Shown one piece after another: positions 1 through 9,756 of a DNA stretch of 64,000 bases. The stretch is taken from positions 4,558,199 to 4,622,198 of the forward strand of contig NZ_CP038228.1 in the NCBI RefSeq assembly GCF_006838285.1, read 5' to 3'. This DNA is from Xanthomonas translucens pv. cerealis (GTDB taxonomy: Bacteria > Pseudomonadota > Gammaproteobacteria > Xanthomonadales > Xanthomonadaceae). Below the pieces are notes generated by a model. That model had not been told where the DNA came from, did not search any database, and was given only the letters and a program-made list of their open reading frames with translations. The first letter of the stretch is position 1. Every line of letters begins with the position of its first letter. Both the position numbers and the translations under genes were made by a program.

Positions 1-9
1 AGTTCCCCG

Positions 10-729
10 ATGAAACGCATTCTGCTCGGCGCGCTGTGCGCCGTGGCCCTGGCCGGTTGCGGCGACCACGAGGCCGAACGCAAGGCGCAGGCCGCCGCCG
101 AAGCGCAAGCCACGGCGCAGGCCGCCGACGACCTGGCCAAGCACTACGACGCCGCAGTGAAGTCCGGCAACTGGGACCTGGCGCGCATCCATGGCGCGGC
201 GCTGCTGGAGCAGTATCCCGGTTCGGACGCGGCCGAGCGCATCGAACCCGGCTATGCCGAGGTCAAGGCCAAGGGCGAGGCGGCGCGCGAACTGCGGCGC
301 ATGCAGGCCGCCTGGGAATATTCGCAGGTACCGGCCGGCAAGGGCACGCAACGCTCTGCGATGTTGTACAGCCGCGACAAGGTCGATGTGGACGGCAGCG
401 GTCCCAAGCCGGTGCAGCTGGTGTTCCGCGATCACCCCGAATGGAAGCGCAGCGCCTACCTGGTGCTGCAGGCCGGCGATTTCCGTTGCGCAGGCGGCTG
501 CAAGGTGCAGCTCAAGGCCGACGCTGCCGCGCCGCGCGCGGCTGCGGCATGGCGTCCGAACACCGACGAGGCGATCGCGATGTTCATCAGCGACGACAAG
601 GCGCTGTGGAAGCTGGCGCGCAAGACCACGGTGCTGCAGATCGAGTTCCCGGTGAAGGCCGGCGGCACCCGTACCGCGGTGTTCGAGACCGGCGGCCTGG
701 ACGGGTCGCAGATGCCGGGATGGGATTGA
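10..729 (+). CDS. Putative lipoprotein of unknown function
   Basis: A 239-residue protein with a classical lipoprotein signal: positive N-terminus (MKR), a short hydrophobic stretch and a lipobox LAGC with Cys at about residue 17, so it is probably lipidated and anchored in the envelope. The mature N-terminal part is rich in Ala, Glu, Gln and Lys and is probably helical; the second half looks globular and has a Cys pair (CAGGC). I do not recognise the family. Its stop overlaps the start of the downstream HAD phosphatase by 10 bases, so the two are probably co-transcribed and translationally coupled. The true upstream context lies outside the window. Confidence 0.75.
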   Translation: MKRILLGALCAVALAGCGDHEAERKAQAAAEAQATAQAADDLAKHYDAAVKSGNWDLARIHGAALLEQYPGSDAAERIEPGYAEVKAKGEAARELRRMQAAWEYSQVPAGKGTQRSAMLYSRDKVDVDGSGPKPVQLVFRDHPEWKRSAYLVLQAGDFRCAGGCKVQLKADAAAPRAAAAWRPNTDEAIAMFISDDKALWKLARKTTVLQIEFPVKAGGTRTAVFETGGLDGSQMPGWD

Positions 730-1346
730 GCGCGGCGGCACCCGGCGCGCGCCTGCGCCAGGTGCGGCACTGGGTGTTCGATATGGACGGCACGCTGACC
801 CGTGCGGTGCACGATTTCGCGCTGATCCGCCGCGAGCTGCAGATTCCGCAGCAGGCCGACATCCTGCAGCATCTGGCCGCGCTGCCGGCCGAGGAGGCCG
901 CGGCCAAGCATGCCTGGCTGCTCGAGCACGAACGCGAGTTGGCCTTTGGCGCCGTCGCCGCGCCCGGCGCGCCGGCGCTGCTGCGCACGCTGCACGCGGC
1001 CGGTTGCCGGCTGGCGGTGCTGACCCGCAATGCGCAGGAACTGGCGCGGCTGACGTTGCGCGAGATCGGGGTGGAGGACGTGTTCGAGGGCGTTGCCATC
1101 CTCGGCCGCGATGAGGCGCCGCCCAAGCCGCATCCTGGCGGTCTGCAGCAGTTGGCTGCGCACTGGGGCGTGGCGCCGCATTCGCTGGCAATGCTCGGCG
1201 ATCACGAATACGACCTGCAGTGCGGGCGCCATGCCGGCGCGACGACGGTGCTGCTGCATGTGGACAATCTCTGGCCGGCGCTGGCCGATTTGCATTTCGC
1301 CGATTGTGCGGCGCTGCTGGAATGGTGGCACGGCTCGGCCGGGTAG
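720..1346 (+). CDS. HAD-superfamily hydrolase (phosphatase-like)
   Basis: A 208-residue haloacid-dehalogenase-type hydrolase. All four HAD motifs are visible: motif I FDMDGTLT (nucleophile Asp21, acid/base Asp23), motif II near LTRN, the motif III Lys in PPKPHP, and motif IV GDHEYD. A helical cap between motifs I and II fits subfamily IA, which includes phosphoglycolate-phosphatase-like and sugar-phosphatase enzymes. Substrate cannot be read from sequence. The ATG at 720 lies inside the end of the upstream lipoprotein gene (10-base overlap) and is preferred because it places motif I about 20 residues from the N-terminus; the same frame is open much further upstream, but that part is out-of-frame reading of the lipoprotein gene. 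Confidence 0.85.
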   Translation: MGLSAAAPGARLRQVRHWVFDMDGTLTRAVHDFALIRRELQIPQQADILQHLAALPAEEAAAKHAWLLEHERELAFGAVAAPGAPALLRTLHAAGCRLAVLTRNAQELARLTLREIGVEDVFEGVAILGRDEAPPKPHPGGLQQLAAHWGVAPHSLAMLGDHEYDLQCGRHAGATTVLLHVDNLWPALADLHFADCAALLEWWHGSAG

Positions 1347-1358
1347 GGGGTTCTTTTC

Positions 1359-1425
1359 TGTGGGAGGGACTTCAGTCCCGACGCTTTGTGGGTGAAGTTT
1401 CGTCGGGACTGAAGTCCCTCCCACA
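1359..1425. repeat. Palindromic REP-like element, complete pair
   Basis: Two perfectly complementary 25-base arms (1359-1383 and 1401-1425) are separated by a 17-base loop. The left arm begins TGTGGGAGGGACTTCAGTCC. The same family recurs in this window at 1598, 31723 and 45789, with a related family at 24568. It lies directly after the HAD gene stop, a usual place for REP-like sequences. It could also act as a transcription barrier or mRNA stabiliser, but no T-tract follows. Confidence 0.85.
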
Positions 1426-1597
1426 AAGTGAAAAGCGCGCCAGCTGCGGTTGTTGCCTCTTTCATGCAGAGCCGGTTTCTTGTGTGCATGCGTCGCTTGG
1501 CGGATTGCCAATTTCTGATTCCCTTGCCATCACCACCGCAATAGGGGGCAAAGGCAAAAGCTAAAGGCAAAGGCCTTCGCACCAGGCGACAGCTTCT

Positions 1598-1622
1598 TTG
1601 TGGGAGCGACTTCAGTCGTGGC
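1598..1622. repeat. Single REP-like arm
   Basis: A single copy of the palindromic-element arm (core TGTGGGAGCGACTTCAGTCG) without a clear partner nearby. It sits at the 3' edge of the sigma-54 regulator pseudogene, where that protein's DNA-binding tail should begin, so element insertion or recombination may have accompanied the truncation. Confidence 0.7.
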
Positions 1623-1637
1623 ACCGAAGCCGGGGCG

Positions 1638-3496
1638 ATTAACTAGGTGCTGCTGCAGCACGCTGCGCTCGGCGCTGTCCAGGGCCACGCGGCCGGGCAT
1701 GTCGTCGGCGGCGACCATATCGCCGTTGACCAGGCACGGGCCGCTGTCGGCATCGACGATTCCCTGCGGCAGGTTGGAGATGCGGATCATGCCGTCGGCG
1801 CACAGCACCGCGGCGGTGCGCAGCACGTTGCGCAGCTGCCGCAGATTGCCCGGCCAGGGATAGCTGAGCAGCTCGTGCAGCGCGTCTTCGTTGATGCGCA
1901 TGTGAAGCTCGCCGCTCTCCTCGCGCAGCAGGGTGCGGATCAGTTCGGCCTTGTCGCTGCGTTCGCGCAGCGGCGGCAGGTGCAGCACCACACCGTTGAG
2001 GCGGTAATACAGGTCCTTGCGACACTCGCCGGCGGCCACCATCTGCATCAGGTCGCGGTGGCTGGCGCTGACCACGTGCAGTTCCAGCGGCATCGTCCGG
2101 TCGCTGCCCAGGGCGGTCATGTGCTGTTCTTCCAGCACCCGCAGCAGCTGCGTCTGCAGCGGCATGTCGCCGATCTCGTCCAGGAACAGGGTACTTCCGC
2201 TGGCCTGCAGCAGCTTGCCGTGGCGGCCTTCGCGCGCGGCATCGGTGAAGGCGCCGCGGGCGCAGCCGAACAGCTCGCTCTCGATCAATGCTTCCGGGAT
2301 CGCCGCGCAGTTCACCGCCACGAACGGCTGCGCCGCCCACGGCAAGCCGCGGTGCACCGCCTTGGCGAACTCCTCCTTGCCGGTGCCGGTGGCGCCGCAC
2401 AGCAGGATCGACACGCGATGCGCGGCCAGCTTCAGCGCGTTGTCCAGGTTGTGGCGCATGCGCGGATAGGAGCCCACGTGTGCGCGGGCGTAGGCAGCCT
2501 CGCCGCTGTCGGCACTGGCCGCGTGCGCGCGGCCAGCGGCCGCGTCGCGGCGGCTGCGCCAGGGAGAAGAAACGGCGCCCGTGGCAGGCGCAGCGGATCG
2601 ACCACAGCGTGCTGGCGTCGTTGCGTGCGCGCTGCTCCACTGTGTCCAAAATGCAGTTGCATCACCTGCGAGATGTCGCGCCCGGCCAGCAGGCTGCGGT
2701 CGCCCTTGCCGCGCTGTTTCAGCGCGGCTTCGTTGACCGCGAGCACGCAGCCGTCGTCGCCGATCGCCATCGGCGCCTCGTGCAGCAGGCCGGCCAACTC
2801 CGGGCGGCTGTGGAAGCGCAGGATCCAGGCATGCCGGTATTGCTCCAGGAAATACGAGCGTGCGATCTGCGCCGCGGACATGCCTACCAGCGCGTTGGTG
2901 TGGCGCTACACCAGCTTGGTGCCGCGCGCGTCCGGGGTGGAGGCGTCCAGTACCGCCAGCAGTTGCCCGTGCGGGTCCAGGATCGGTGCGCGGCTGCACG
3001 ACAGGGGCAGATGCCGGACCAGCTAGTGCTCGCCGCGGTGCACGCTGAGCGCGCTGCGCTCTACCGCGCAGGTGCCGATGCCGTTGGTACCCTGCTAGCG
3101 CTCGGCCCAACTGGCGCCGCAGAACAGCCCGGTCTCGCGGAATTCGCGCAGCAGCGCCGGGTCCTGCACGCTGTGCAGCAAGGTCGCCTCGGCGTCGGCC
3201 AACACCACTGCGTAGCCGCCGCCGGCGATCTTCTCGTAGTGGTTCTCCATCTCCACCTTGGCGATGCGCAGCACGTCTTCGAGCCGCTGCCATCGTGGAC
3301 CATCGGCGAAGGGGGGCGGACTCAGTTCGTACTCGTCCAGGCAGCGCTGCCACGAGCGTGCCAGCGCCGGCGGCAGCGGTTCGATCTGGCGGAAGCGGCG
3401 CATCCGCGCCAGCAACGCGGATGCGGCCTCGGCGGCGGACAGCGCTCCGGCCGTGGCCTGCGGGAGGGCGACAGTCAGTTCCGACACGTGGCGCAT
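1638..3496 (-). pseudogene. Decayed AcoR-like sigma-54-dependent activator
   Basis: Spliced over three frames, the minus strand encodes an AcoR-type enhancer-binding protein: N-terminal region from MRHVSEL, a GAF-like domain with GTNGIGTC, a PAS-like segment, then an AAA+ domain with Walker A GATGTGKE, a GAFT-type loop reading GAFTDA instead of GAFTGA, Walker B FLDEIGDM and the YPWPGNLRQL segment. It is broken by three in-frame TAG codons (3095-3097, 3023-3025, 2906-2908) and by two frameshifts, near 2650 and between about 2515 and 2545. The C-terminal Fis-type helix-turn-helix is missing: homology stops after VLQQHL and a REP-like arm follows. The altered GAFT loop would itself impair sigma-54 contact. 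This is a dead gene in an advanced state of decay; the original target operon is unknown. Confidence 0.85.
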
Positions 3497-3570
3497 CCTC
3501 GGTCCCCACCCGGGAGCAGAGCGGCAGTGACGCACAAACCGGGCCGGGGCTCAAACCGCACTTCAGCAAA

Positions 3571-3769
3571 AGCTGGGATTGGGGATTCGCGATGACCAGA
3601 CAGTCGGCTGTTCAAAGCGGGGATTGGCAAGAGCAGTTTGCCTATGCGGATCCCTTTCCGGCCTCCGCCCAAAACGAAAGAACCGCGCGGTTGCGCGGTT
3701 CATCGTGTCATTAAAGCGGCAGGACCCGGCTTTTACGAATCCCCACTCATCACTCCCGAATCGCAGTTA
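3571..3769. repeat. Degenerate G-rich/C-rich paired repeat
   Basis: G-rich units (GGGATTGGGGATTCG at about 3575-3589, and GGGGATTGG near 3619) face C-rich units (AATCCCCA and CTCCCGAATCG at about 3738-3766) in inverted orientation. This is a weak member of the element family that is clear at 6018-6168, 7019-7189 and 42929-43102. The right arm abuts the stop codon of the PfkB-family kinase. Confidence 0.45.
3671..3701 (-). terminator. Rho-independent terminator of the PfkB kinase gene
   Basis: On the minus strand a 9-bp stem (GAACCGCGC / GCGCGGTTC) with a 4-base loop is followed by TTTCGTTTT. It lies about 65 bases past the stop codon of the kinase gene at 3767. Confidence 0.7.
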
Positions 3770-4699
3770 CAAGGCATAGCCGAACTGCTGCTTGAACTGG
3801 TCGTTGAATTCGTCGAAGTCGAAGCGCTGGTTCTGGGTGCCCGGGTGTTCCACTTTCAAGGCGCCCATCAGATTGCCCATGCGCCCGATCGTCAGCCAGT
3901 CGCAGCCGCGCTCGATGCCGAAGATCAGGCCGGCGCGGAACGCGTCGCCGCAGCCGGTCGGGTCGACCACGCGGCGCTCGTGCGCCGGCGGGACGTCGTA
4001 AGTCTTGTCGGGGGTGTACATCAGCGCGCCCTTCGGACCCTGGGTGGTGATGTAGGCCTGCACCCGCGAGACGATGTCCTGCTCGTTCCAGCCGGTGCGC
4101 TCCTGCAGCAGGTTGGACTCGTAGTCGTTGACCACCACGTAGTCGGCCTGTTCGATGAAGGTGCGCAGCTCCGGGCCGTTGAACAGCGGCATCGCCTGGC
4201 CGGGGTCGAAGATGAAGGGAATGCCGCCGGCGGCGAACTCCTCGGCGTTCTGGATCATGCCCTCGCGCCCGTCCGGGCCGACCAGGCCCAGGGTCACGCC
4301 CGGCACGTCGCGCACGTGGTTCTCGTAGCTGCGCATCATCGCGCCCGGATGGAACGCGGTGATCTGGTTGTTGTCGTGATCGGTGGTGATGAACGCTTGC
4401 GGGGTGAACAGGTCCTCGATCACCTTGACCCGCGACAGGTCGATGCCCAGCGTCTCGAAATGCTCGCGGTACGGGCCGAAATCCTGGCCCACCGTGCCCA
4501 TCGGGATCGGATCGCCGCCCAGCAGGTGCAGGTTGTAGGCGATGTTGCCGGCGCAGCCGCCGAACTCGCGGCGCATCCGCGGCACCAGGAACGATACGTT
4601 CAGGATGTGCACCTTGTCCGGCAGGATGTGGTTCTTGAACTGGTCCGGGAACACCATGATGGTGTCGAAAGCGAGGGAACCACAGATCAGTACGGACAT
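3767..4699 (-). CDS. PfkB-family carbohydrate/nucleoside kinase
   Basis: A 310-residue ribokinase-fold kinase. The N-terminal glycine pair region (EFGGCAGNIAYNL) and the C-terminal PfkB signature with the anion hole and catalytic Asp (DPTGCGDAFRAG, near residue 252) are intact. Proteins of this type are often annotated as adenosine kinase or generic sugar kinase; the substrate is not decided by sequence alone. I start at MSVLICG (ATG 4699-4697), since the strand begins at once; an in-frame ATG 11 codons upstream would add a non-conserved leader. The gene is divergent from mreB with about 260 bases between them, and ends at a good terminator. Confidence 0.85.
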   Translation of the reverse strand: MSVLICGSLAFDTIMVFPDQFKNHILPDKVHILNVSFLVPRMRREFGGCAGNIAYNLHLLGGDPIPMGTVGQDFGPYREHFETLGIDLSRVKVIEDLFTPQAFITTDHDNNQITAFHPGAMMRSYENHVRDVPGVTLGLVGPDGREGMIQNAEEFAAGGIPFIFDPGQAMPLFNGPELRTFIEQADYVVVNDYESNLLQERTGWNEQDIVSRVQAYITTQGPKGALMYTPDKTYDVPPAHERRVVDPTGCGDAFRAGLIFGIERGCDWLTIGRMGNLMGALKVEHPGTQNQRFDFDEFNDQFKQQFGYAL

Positions 4700-4846
4700 C
4701 GGACAGGCCTTGGCGGAGGGAGGAGCCCGCATTCAGGCGGGCAGTGTGCGGGGTCGCCGCGGCGCAAAGGGTAACGGCTGCGGCCGGGCAGGGCCAGAAG
4801 CGCGATCGACGGCGCCCCTGCGAGCGCATGCAAGGCGCGGTTTTAG

Positions 4847-6007
<1,161 letters not shown>

Positions 6008-6017
6008 TGGTGAGGCC

Positions 6018-6168
6018 GGGAATCGGGAATGGGGAATGGGGAATCGAATCCCCCATCCGCACCGACATTGCCGGCTCCGCGACCGCCACCGTGCCTGCGC
6101 CCCGGCCCGATCGAGTCGGGAGCACGCTGTCGTTGTCCGATTCCCCTTTCCCGATTCCCCTTTCCCGG
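6018..6168. repeat. Paired G-rich/C-rich repeat element between mreB and mreC
   Basis: A run of GGGAATC/GGGAATG units at 6018-6045 faces an inverted C-rich run (CGATTCCCCTTTCCC units) at 6138-6168, enclosing about 90 bases of non-coding core. The arms could pair as a long hairpin in mRNA, and the G-rich arm has four G-runs suitable for a G-quadruplex. The mreC start codon follows the right arm by 10 bases, so the element forms most of the mreB-mreC spacer. Confidence 0.75.
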
Positions 6169-6177
6169 CTCTAGCCC

Positions 6178-7212
6178 GTGCCTCCCTACGCCGGTCCTCC
6201 CGTCACTGCCCGCCCGGGCGAAGCCGCCAGCACGCCGCGCCTGCTGGCGTACCTGGCTCTGGCGGTGGTGCTGATCGTGCTCGACGTGCAGGCTGGCTGG
6301 CTGAAGCAGGTGCGCAGCCAGACCAACCTGCTGGTGCAGCCGCTGTGGGCCTTGGCCGGGCTGCCCGGCCGGCTCGGCTCGCAGGTGCAGGAGAGCGCCG
6401 CCAGCCATGCGCAGCTGGTCAGGGAAAACCGTGCGCTGCGCAACGAGCTGCTGATCGCCAAGGCGCGCCTGACCCGGCTGCAGACCGCGGCGCTGGACAA
6501 TGCGCAGCTGCGCGAGTTGCTGGGGGTGGCCGAACGCCGTGGCCTGGACGTGCAGCTGGCGCCGATCCTGGACATCGACCTGGACCCGACCCGGCAGCGC
6601 CTGGTGCTGGATGCCGGCGGCCGCGACGGCGTGCACGTCGGCCAGGCGGTGATCGACGCCGGCGGGCTGATGGGCCAGGTGATCGAGGTGACCCCGCTGC
6701 ATTCCACCGTGCTGCTGCTGACCGACCCGGACCATGCGGTGCCGGTGACGGTGGCACGCAACGGCGTGCGCCTGATCGTCTACGGCCGCGGCGACACCCT
6801 GGAGCTGCGCGACGTGCCGCTCAGCGCCGGGGTCGAGGTCGGCGACGAGATCGTCACCTCCGGCCTGGGCGGGCGCTTCCCGGCCGGCTTCCCGGTCGGC
6901 ACCGTGGCGACGCTGCGCCCGGACGACACCCATGCCTTCCTGGTCGGCAATCTGAAGCCGGCGGCGAAGCTGGACCGCGGGCGGGACGTTTTGCTGCTGC
7001 GACCTTCGGTCGCGGCAGCGGGACCGGGAACCGGGGACCAGGGACCCGGACAGCCGGGAGAATCGGGACCAGGAACCGGGGACCAGGGACCCGGTAACAG
7101 CAACAGCAATGCGACGCATGGGCCGGCTCAAGGGCGCGGTTCTGCGTCCGCTCCTGACCGGCTCCCCGGTCCCCGGTCCCCGGTCCCGGCGGCTGCGCAG
7201 GAGCCGCAATGA
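6178..7212 (+). CDS. mreC: Rod-shape-determining protein MreC with repeat-derived tail
   Basis: A 344-residue bitopic inner-membrane protein that couples MreB to PBP2. One transmembrane helix (about 22-42) is followed by a coiled coil (about 68-105) and the two beta-barrel domains of MreC (about 110-275), including the DGVHVGQAVIDAGGLMGQV segment. The start is GTG at 6178, which gives a normal N-terminus. From about residue 282 the protein ends in a low-complexity tail containing two copies of GPGTGDQGPG, encoded by a G-rich repeat element. The tail is not part of the MreC fold. The stop overlaps mreD by 4 bases (ATGA), so the reading frame through the repeat is needed for coupling to mreD. 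Confidence 0.95.
   Translation: MPPYAGPPVTARPGEAASTPRLLAYLALAVVLIVLDVQAGWLKQVRSQTNLLVQPLWALAGLPGRLGSQVQESAASHAQLVRENRALRNELLIAKARLTRLQTAALDNAQLRELLGVAERRGLDVQLAPILDIDLDPTRQRLVLDAGGRDGVHVGQAVIDAGGLMGQVIEVTPLHSTVLLLTDPDHAVPVTVARNGVRLIVYGRGDTLELRDVPLSAGVEVGDEIVTSGLGGRFPAGFPVGTVATLRPDDTHAFLVGNLKPAAKLDRGRDVLLLRPSVAAAGPGTGDQGPGQPGESGPGTGDQGPGNSNSNATHGPAQGRGSASAPDRLPGPRSPVPAAAQEPQ
7019..7189. repeat. G-rich/C-rich repeat element inside the 3' end of mreC
   Basis: Two near-identical 30-base G-rich blocks (GGGACCGGGAACCGGGGACC type) at 7019-7050 and 7064-7093 face a C-rich run (CCCCGGTCCCCGGTCCC type) at 7162-7189. The element is translated in frame as the last ~60 residues of MreC. It belongs to the same structural family as the elements at 6018, 41390 and 42929. 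Confidence 0.8.
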
Positions 7213-7694
7213 GCCGCCCCCGCAGCAAAGGCTGGGTGCTGCCGGTCAGCTTGCTCCTGGCGCTGCTGCTGGGCCTGCTGCCGTTGCCGCTGCTGCTGCA
7301 GCCGCTGCGGCCGTACTGGCTGGCCCTGGTGGTGGCGTACTGGGTGATCGAGACCCCGGACAAGGTCGGGCTGGGTTTCGCCTTCGCCATCGGCGTGGTC
7401 GCCGACCTGCTGTACGGCGGGGTGCTCGGCGAACAGGCGCTGCGGCTGGTGATCCTGAGCTTCATCCTGCAGCGCTTCCGCGCGCGCATCCGCTTCTTCC
7501 CGATGTCGCAGCAGGCGCTGGCGATCGGCGGGCTGCTGGTCAACGACCGCATCGTCGCCGCAGCGGTGCACCTGGCGGTGGGCGAGCCGACCCTGCCGTG
7601 GAACTACTGGTGGGCGCCGCTGCTGGGCATGGCGCTGTGGCCGCCGCTGTTCGTGCTGATGGATGCGCTGCGGCTGGGCCGCCGGAGCAAGTAG
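7209..7694 (+). CDS. mreD: Rod-shape-determining protein MreD
   Basis: A 161-residue polytopic inner-membrane protein with about five hydrophobic segments, beginning with LLLALLLGLLPLPLLLQPL, and a short basic C-terminus (RLGRRSK). MreD works with MreC and RodA/PBP2 in the elongasome. The ATG overlaps the mreC stop (ATGA) and the stop lies one base before the GTG of the PBP2 gene, so translation of the three is tightly coupled. Confidence 0.93.
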   Translation: MSRPRSKGWVLPVSLLLALLLGLLPLPLLLQPLRPYWLALVVAYWVIETPDKVGLGFAFAIGVVADLLYGGVLGEQALRLVILSFILQRFRARIRFFPMSQQALAIGGLLVNDRIVAAAVHLAVGEPTLPWNYWWAPLLGMALWPPLFVLMDALRLGRRSK

Positions 7695-7695
7695 C

Positions 7696-9756
7696 GTGGC
7701 CTTGCATACCCGTCGCACGCAGAAGAACCCGCACGCCGAGGCCGAGCAGTTCCGGCGCCGCGCGGCGCTGGGGTTCCTTGGCGTGCTGGTGGCGCTGGTC
7801 GGCCTGGGCGCCTGGTACTTCAAGTTGCAGGTGCTGGACCACGACATCTACGCCACGCGCTCGGACGCCAACCGGATCAAGCCGCGGCCGGTAGTGCCGG
7901 GGCGCGGCATGATCTACGACCGCAACGGCCGCCTGCTTGCCGAGAACGTGCCCGCGTTCCGGCTCGACGTGACCCCGGACAAGGTCCAGGACATGGACGC
8001 GCTGCTGGTCGAACTGGGCAAGGTCATCGCGCTGTCGGCCGAAGACATCGAACGCTTCCAGGCCGCGCGCAAGGCCAGCCGCAGCTTCCGCCCGGTGACC
8101 CTGAAGCTGCGGGTCAGCGAGCAGGAGCGCGCGCGTTTCGCGGTGGACCGCTGGCGCTTCCCCGGCGTTGAGCTGGAGCCGTACCTGACCCGCCACTATC
8201 CCTACGGCGACCTGTTCGCGCACATCATCGGCTACGTCGGTCGTATCGACGAGAAGGATCTGGAGATGCTCGGCGAGGGCAATGCCGCGCTGACCCACAT
8301 CGGCAAGTCCGGGCTGGAGCGCTATTACGAAGAGGCACTGCGCGGCAAGGTCGGCTACGAGCAGGTCGAGACCAACGTGCAGGGCCGCGCGATCCGCACC
8401 GTCGGCCGGGTCCCGGCGCAGTCCGGTGCCGACCTGCGCCTGTCGATCGACGCCGACCTGCAGCGTGCGATGGTCGCCGCGTTCGGCGACTACCAGGGCG
8501 CAGCCATCGCGATCGATCCGCGCACCGGCGAGATTCTGGCCATGGTCAGCCTGCCGTCCTACGATCCCAACCTGTTCGTCAACGGCATCTCGCACGCCGA
8601 TTTCCAGGCGCTCAACAGCGATCCGTCGCGGCCGCAGTTCAACCGGCTGGTATTGGGCGGAGTGGCGCCCGGCTCGACCATCAAGCCGTTCATGGGCCTG
8701 GCCGGCCTGGACAGCGGCACCCGCCGCCCGGAGGACAAGATCCTGTCCACCGGCATGTTCTACCTGCCCGGGGTCAGCCGCGGCTGGGGCGACTCGCACC
8801 GCGGCGGACATGGCTGGACCGACCTGCGCAAGTCGATCTCGCAGTCGGTCAACACCTATTACTACAAGCTGGCCGTCGACATGGGCATCGGCAAGGTCGA
8901 CCAGTACATGAACCGCTACGGCTTCGGCACGCCGACCGGCATCGACCTGTTGGGCGAGATCGGCGGCATCGTGCCGTCGCCGGCCTATAAGGCGAAAAGC
9001 CGCAAGGAAGCGTGGTATCCCGGCGACACGGTCAACATCGCCATCGGCCAGGGCGATTGGAAGGTGACGCCGCTGCAGCTGGTACGCGCGGTGGCCGGCA
9101 TCGCCGATGGCCAGCTGCGCACCCCGCACCTGGTGATGGCCCAGCGCGGCGCGTTCGATCAGCCGTGGGCGTCGGTGGCGCTCGGCCCGGGCAAGCCGAT
9201 CAGCGACAATCCCGCCAACCTGCAGGCGGTGCGCGAGGGCATGATGGACACCATGCGTCCGGGCGGCAGCGGGCATGCGATCGCGGTCAGCGCGCCGTAC
9301 CAGATGGCCGGCAAGACCGGCACCGCGCAGGTGGTCAGCCGCAAGGGCCTGGCCGCGGTGGATCCGCGCAGCCTGCCGATGCACCTGCGCCATCGTTCGC
9401 TGTTCGAAGGTTTCGCCCCGGCCGAGCAGCCGACCATCGCGCTGGCGGTGGCGGTGGAGGGCGGCGGTTACGGCGCCAGTACCGCCGCACCGATCGCGCG
9501 CAAGATCTTCGATGCCTGGCTGCTCGGGCGCCTGCCCGCCGGCATCGAGCCGCTGGACAGCCTGCGCGGCGCCACCGCGTTCGGCAGCCGGCTTTACTAT
9601 GCCGAGGATCCGGGCTCGCGCGGCGCCGCCGAGGCGGTGGCGCTGGCCGCCGGCGAACGCCCGGTGCTGGTCGGGCCGGTGGTGGTGGATGCCGCCGCGG
9701 TGCCGCCGCCGGACGCGCCGCCGCCGATCCCCGACGAGATCCCGGACGAGCGATGA
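7696..9756 (+). CDS. mrdA: Penicillin-binding protein 2 (peptidoglycan D,D-transpeptidase)
   Basis: A 686-residue class B PBP, the transpeptidase partner of RodA in lateral wall synthesis. A single N-terminal membrane helix (about 25-43) is followed by the PBP dimerisation region (from RPVVPGRGMIYDRNG) and the transpeptidase domain with S327xxK330 (GSTIK), S384xN (SVN) and K540TG. The GTG at 7696 is preferred: it lies one base after the mreD stop and gives the usual short cytoplasmic tail. The C-terminus is Pro/Asp-rich (PPPDAPPPIPDE). The stop overlaps the rodA start (ATGA). Confidence 0.96.
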   Translation: MALHTRRTQKNPHAEAEQFRRRAALGFLGVLVALVGLGAWYFKLQVLDHDIYATRSDANRIKPRPVVPGRGMIYDRNGRLLAENVPAFRLDVTPDKVQDMDALLVELGKVIALSAEDIERFQAARKASRSFRPVTLKLRVSEQERARFAVDRWRFPGVELEPYLTRHYPYGDLFAHIIGYVGRIDEKDLEMLGEGNAALTHIGKSGLERYYEEALRGKVGYEQVETNVQGRAIRTVGRVPAQSGADLRLSIDADLQRAMVAAFGDYQGAAIAIDPRTGEILAMVSLPSYDPNLFVNGISHADFQALNSDPSRPQFNRLVLGGVAPGSTIKPFMGLAGLDSGTRRPEDKILSTGMFYLPGVSRGWGDSHRGGHGWTDLRKSISQSVNTYYYKLAVDMGIGKVDQYMNRYGFGTPTGIDLLGEIGGIVPSPAYKAKSRKEAWYPGDTVNIAIGQGDWKVTPLQLVRAVAGIADGQLRTPHLVMAQRGAFDQPWASVALGPGKPISDNPANLQAVREGMMDTMRPGGSGHAIAVSAPYQMAGKTGTAQVVSRKGLAAVDPRSLPMHLRHRSLFEGFAPAEQPTIALAVAVEGGGYGASTAAPIARKIFDAWLLGRLPAGIEPLDSLRGATAFGSRLYYAEDPGSRGAAEAVALAAGERPVLVGPVVVDAAAVPPPDAPPPIPDEIPDER

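Noticed and set aside
2906..3097. Three in-frame TAG codons as evidence for amber recoding
   Set aside because: The same gene also has two frameshifts and a missing C-terminus, so simple pseudogene decay explains it better.
1530..3569. A single 679-codon minus-strand gene for the sigma-54 activator
   Set aside because: Only its middle and C-terminal part matches the family; the first ~320 codons are out of frame, and the true N-terminal domain lies in another frame with three stops.
7019..7189. Tandem G-rich units as a CRISPR or VNTR array
   Set aside because: Units are 6-8 bases with no spacers and have an inverted C-rich partner; this does not fit CRISPR and is better described as a paired repeat element.
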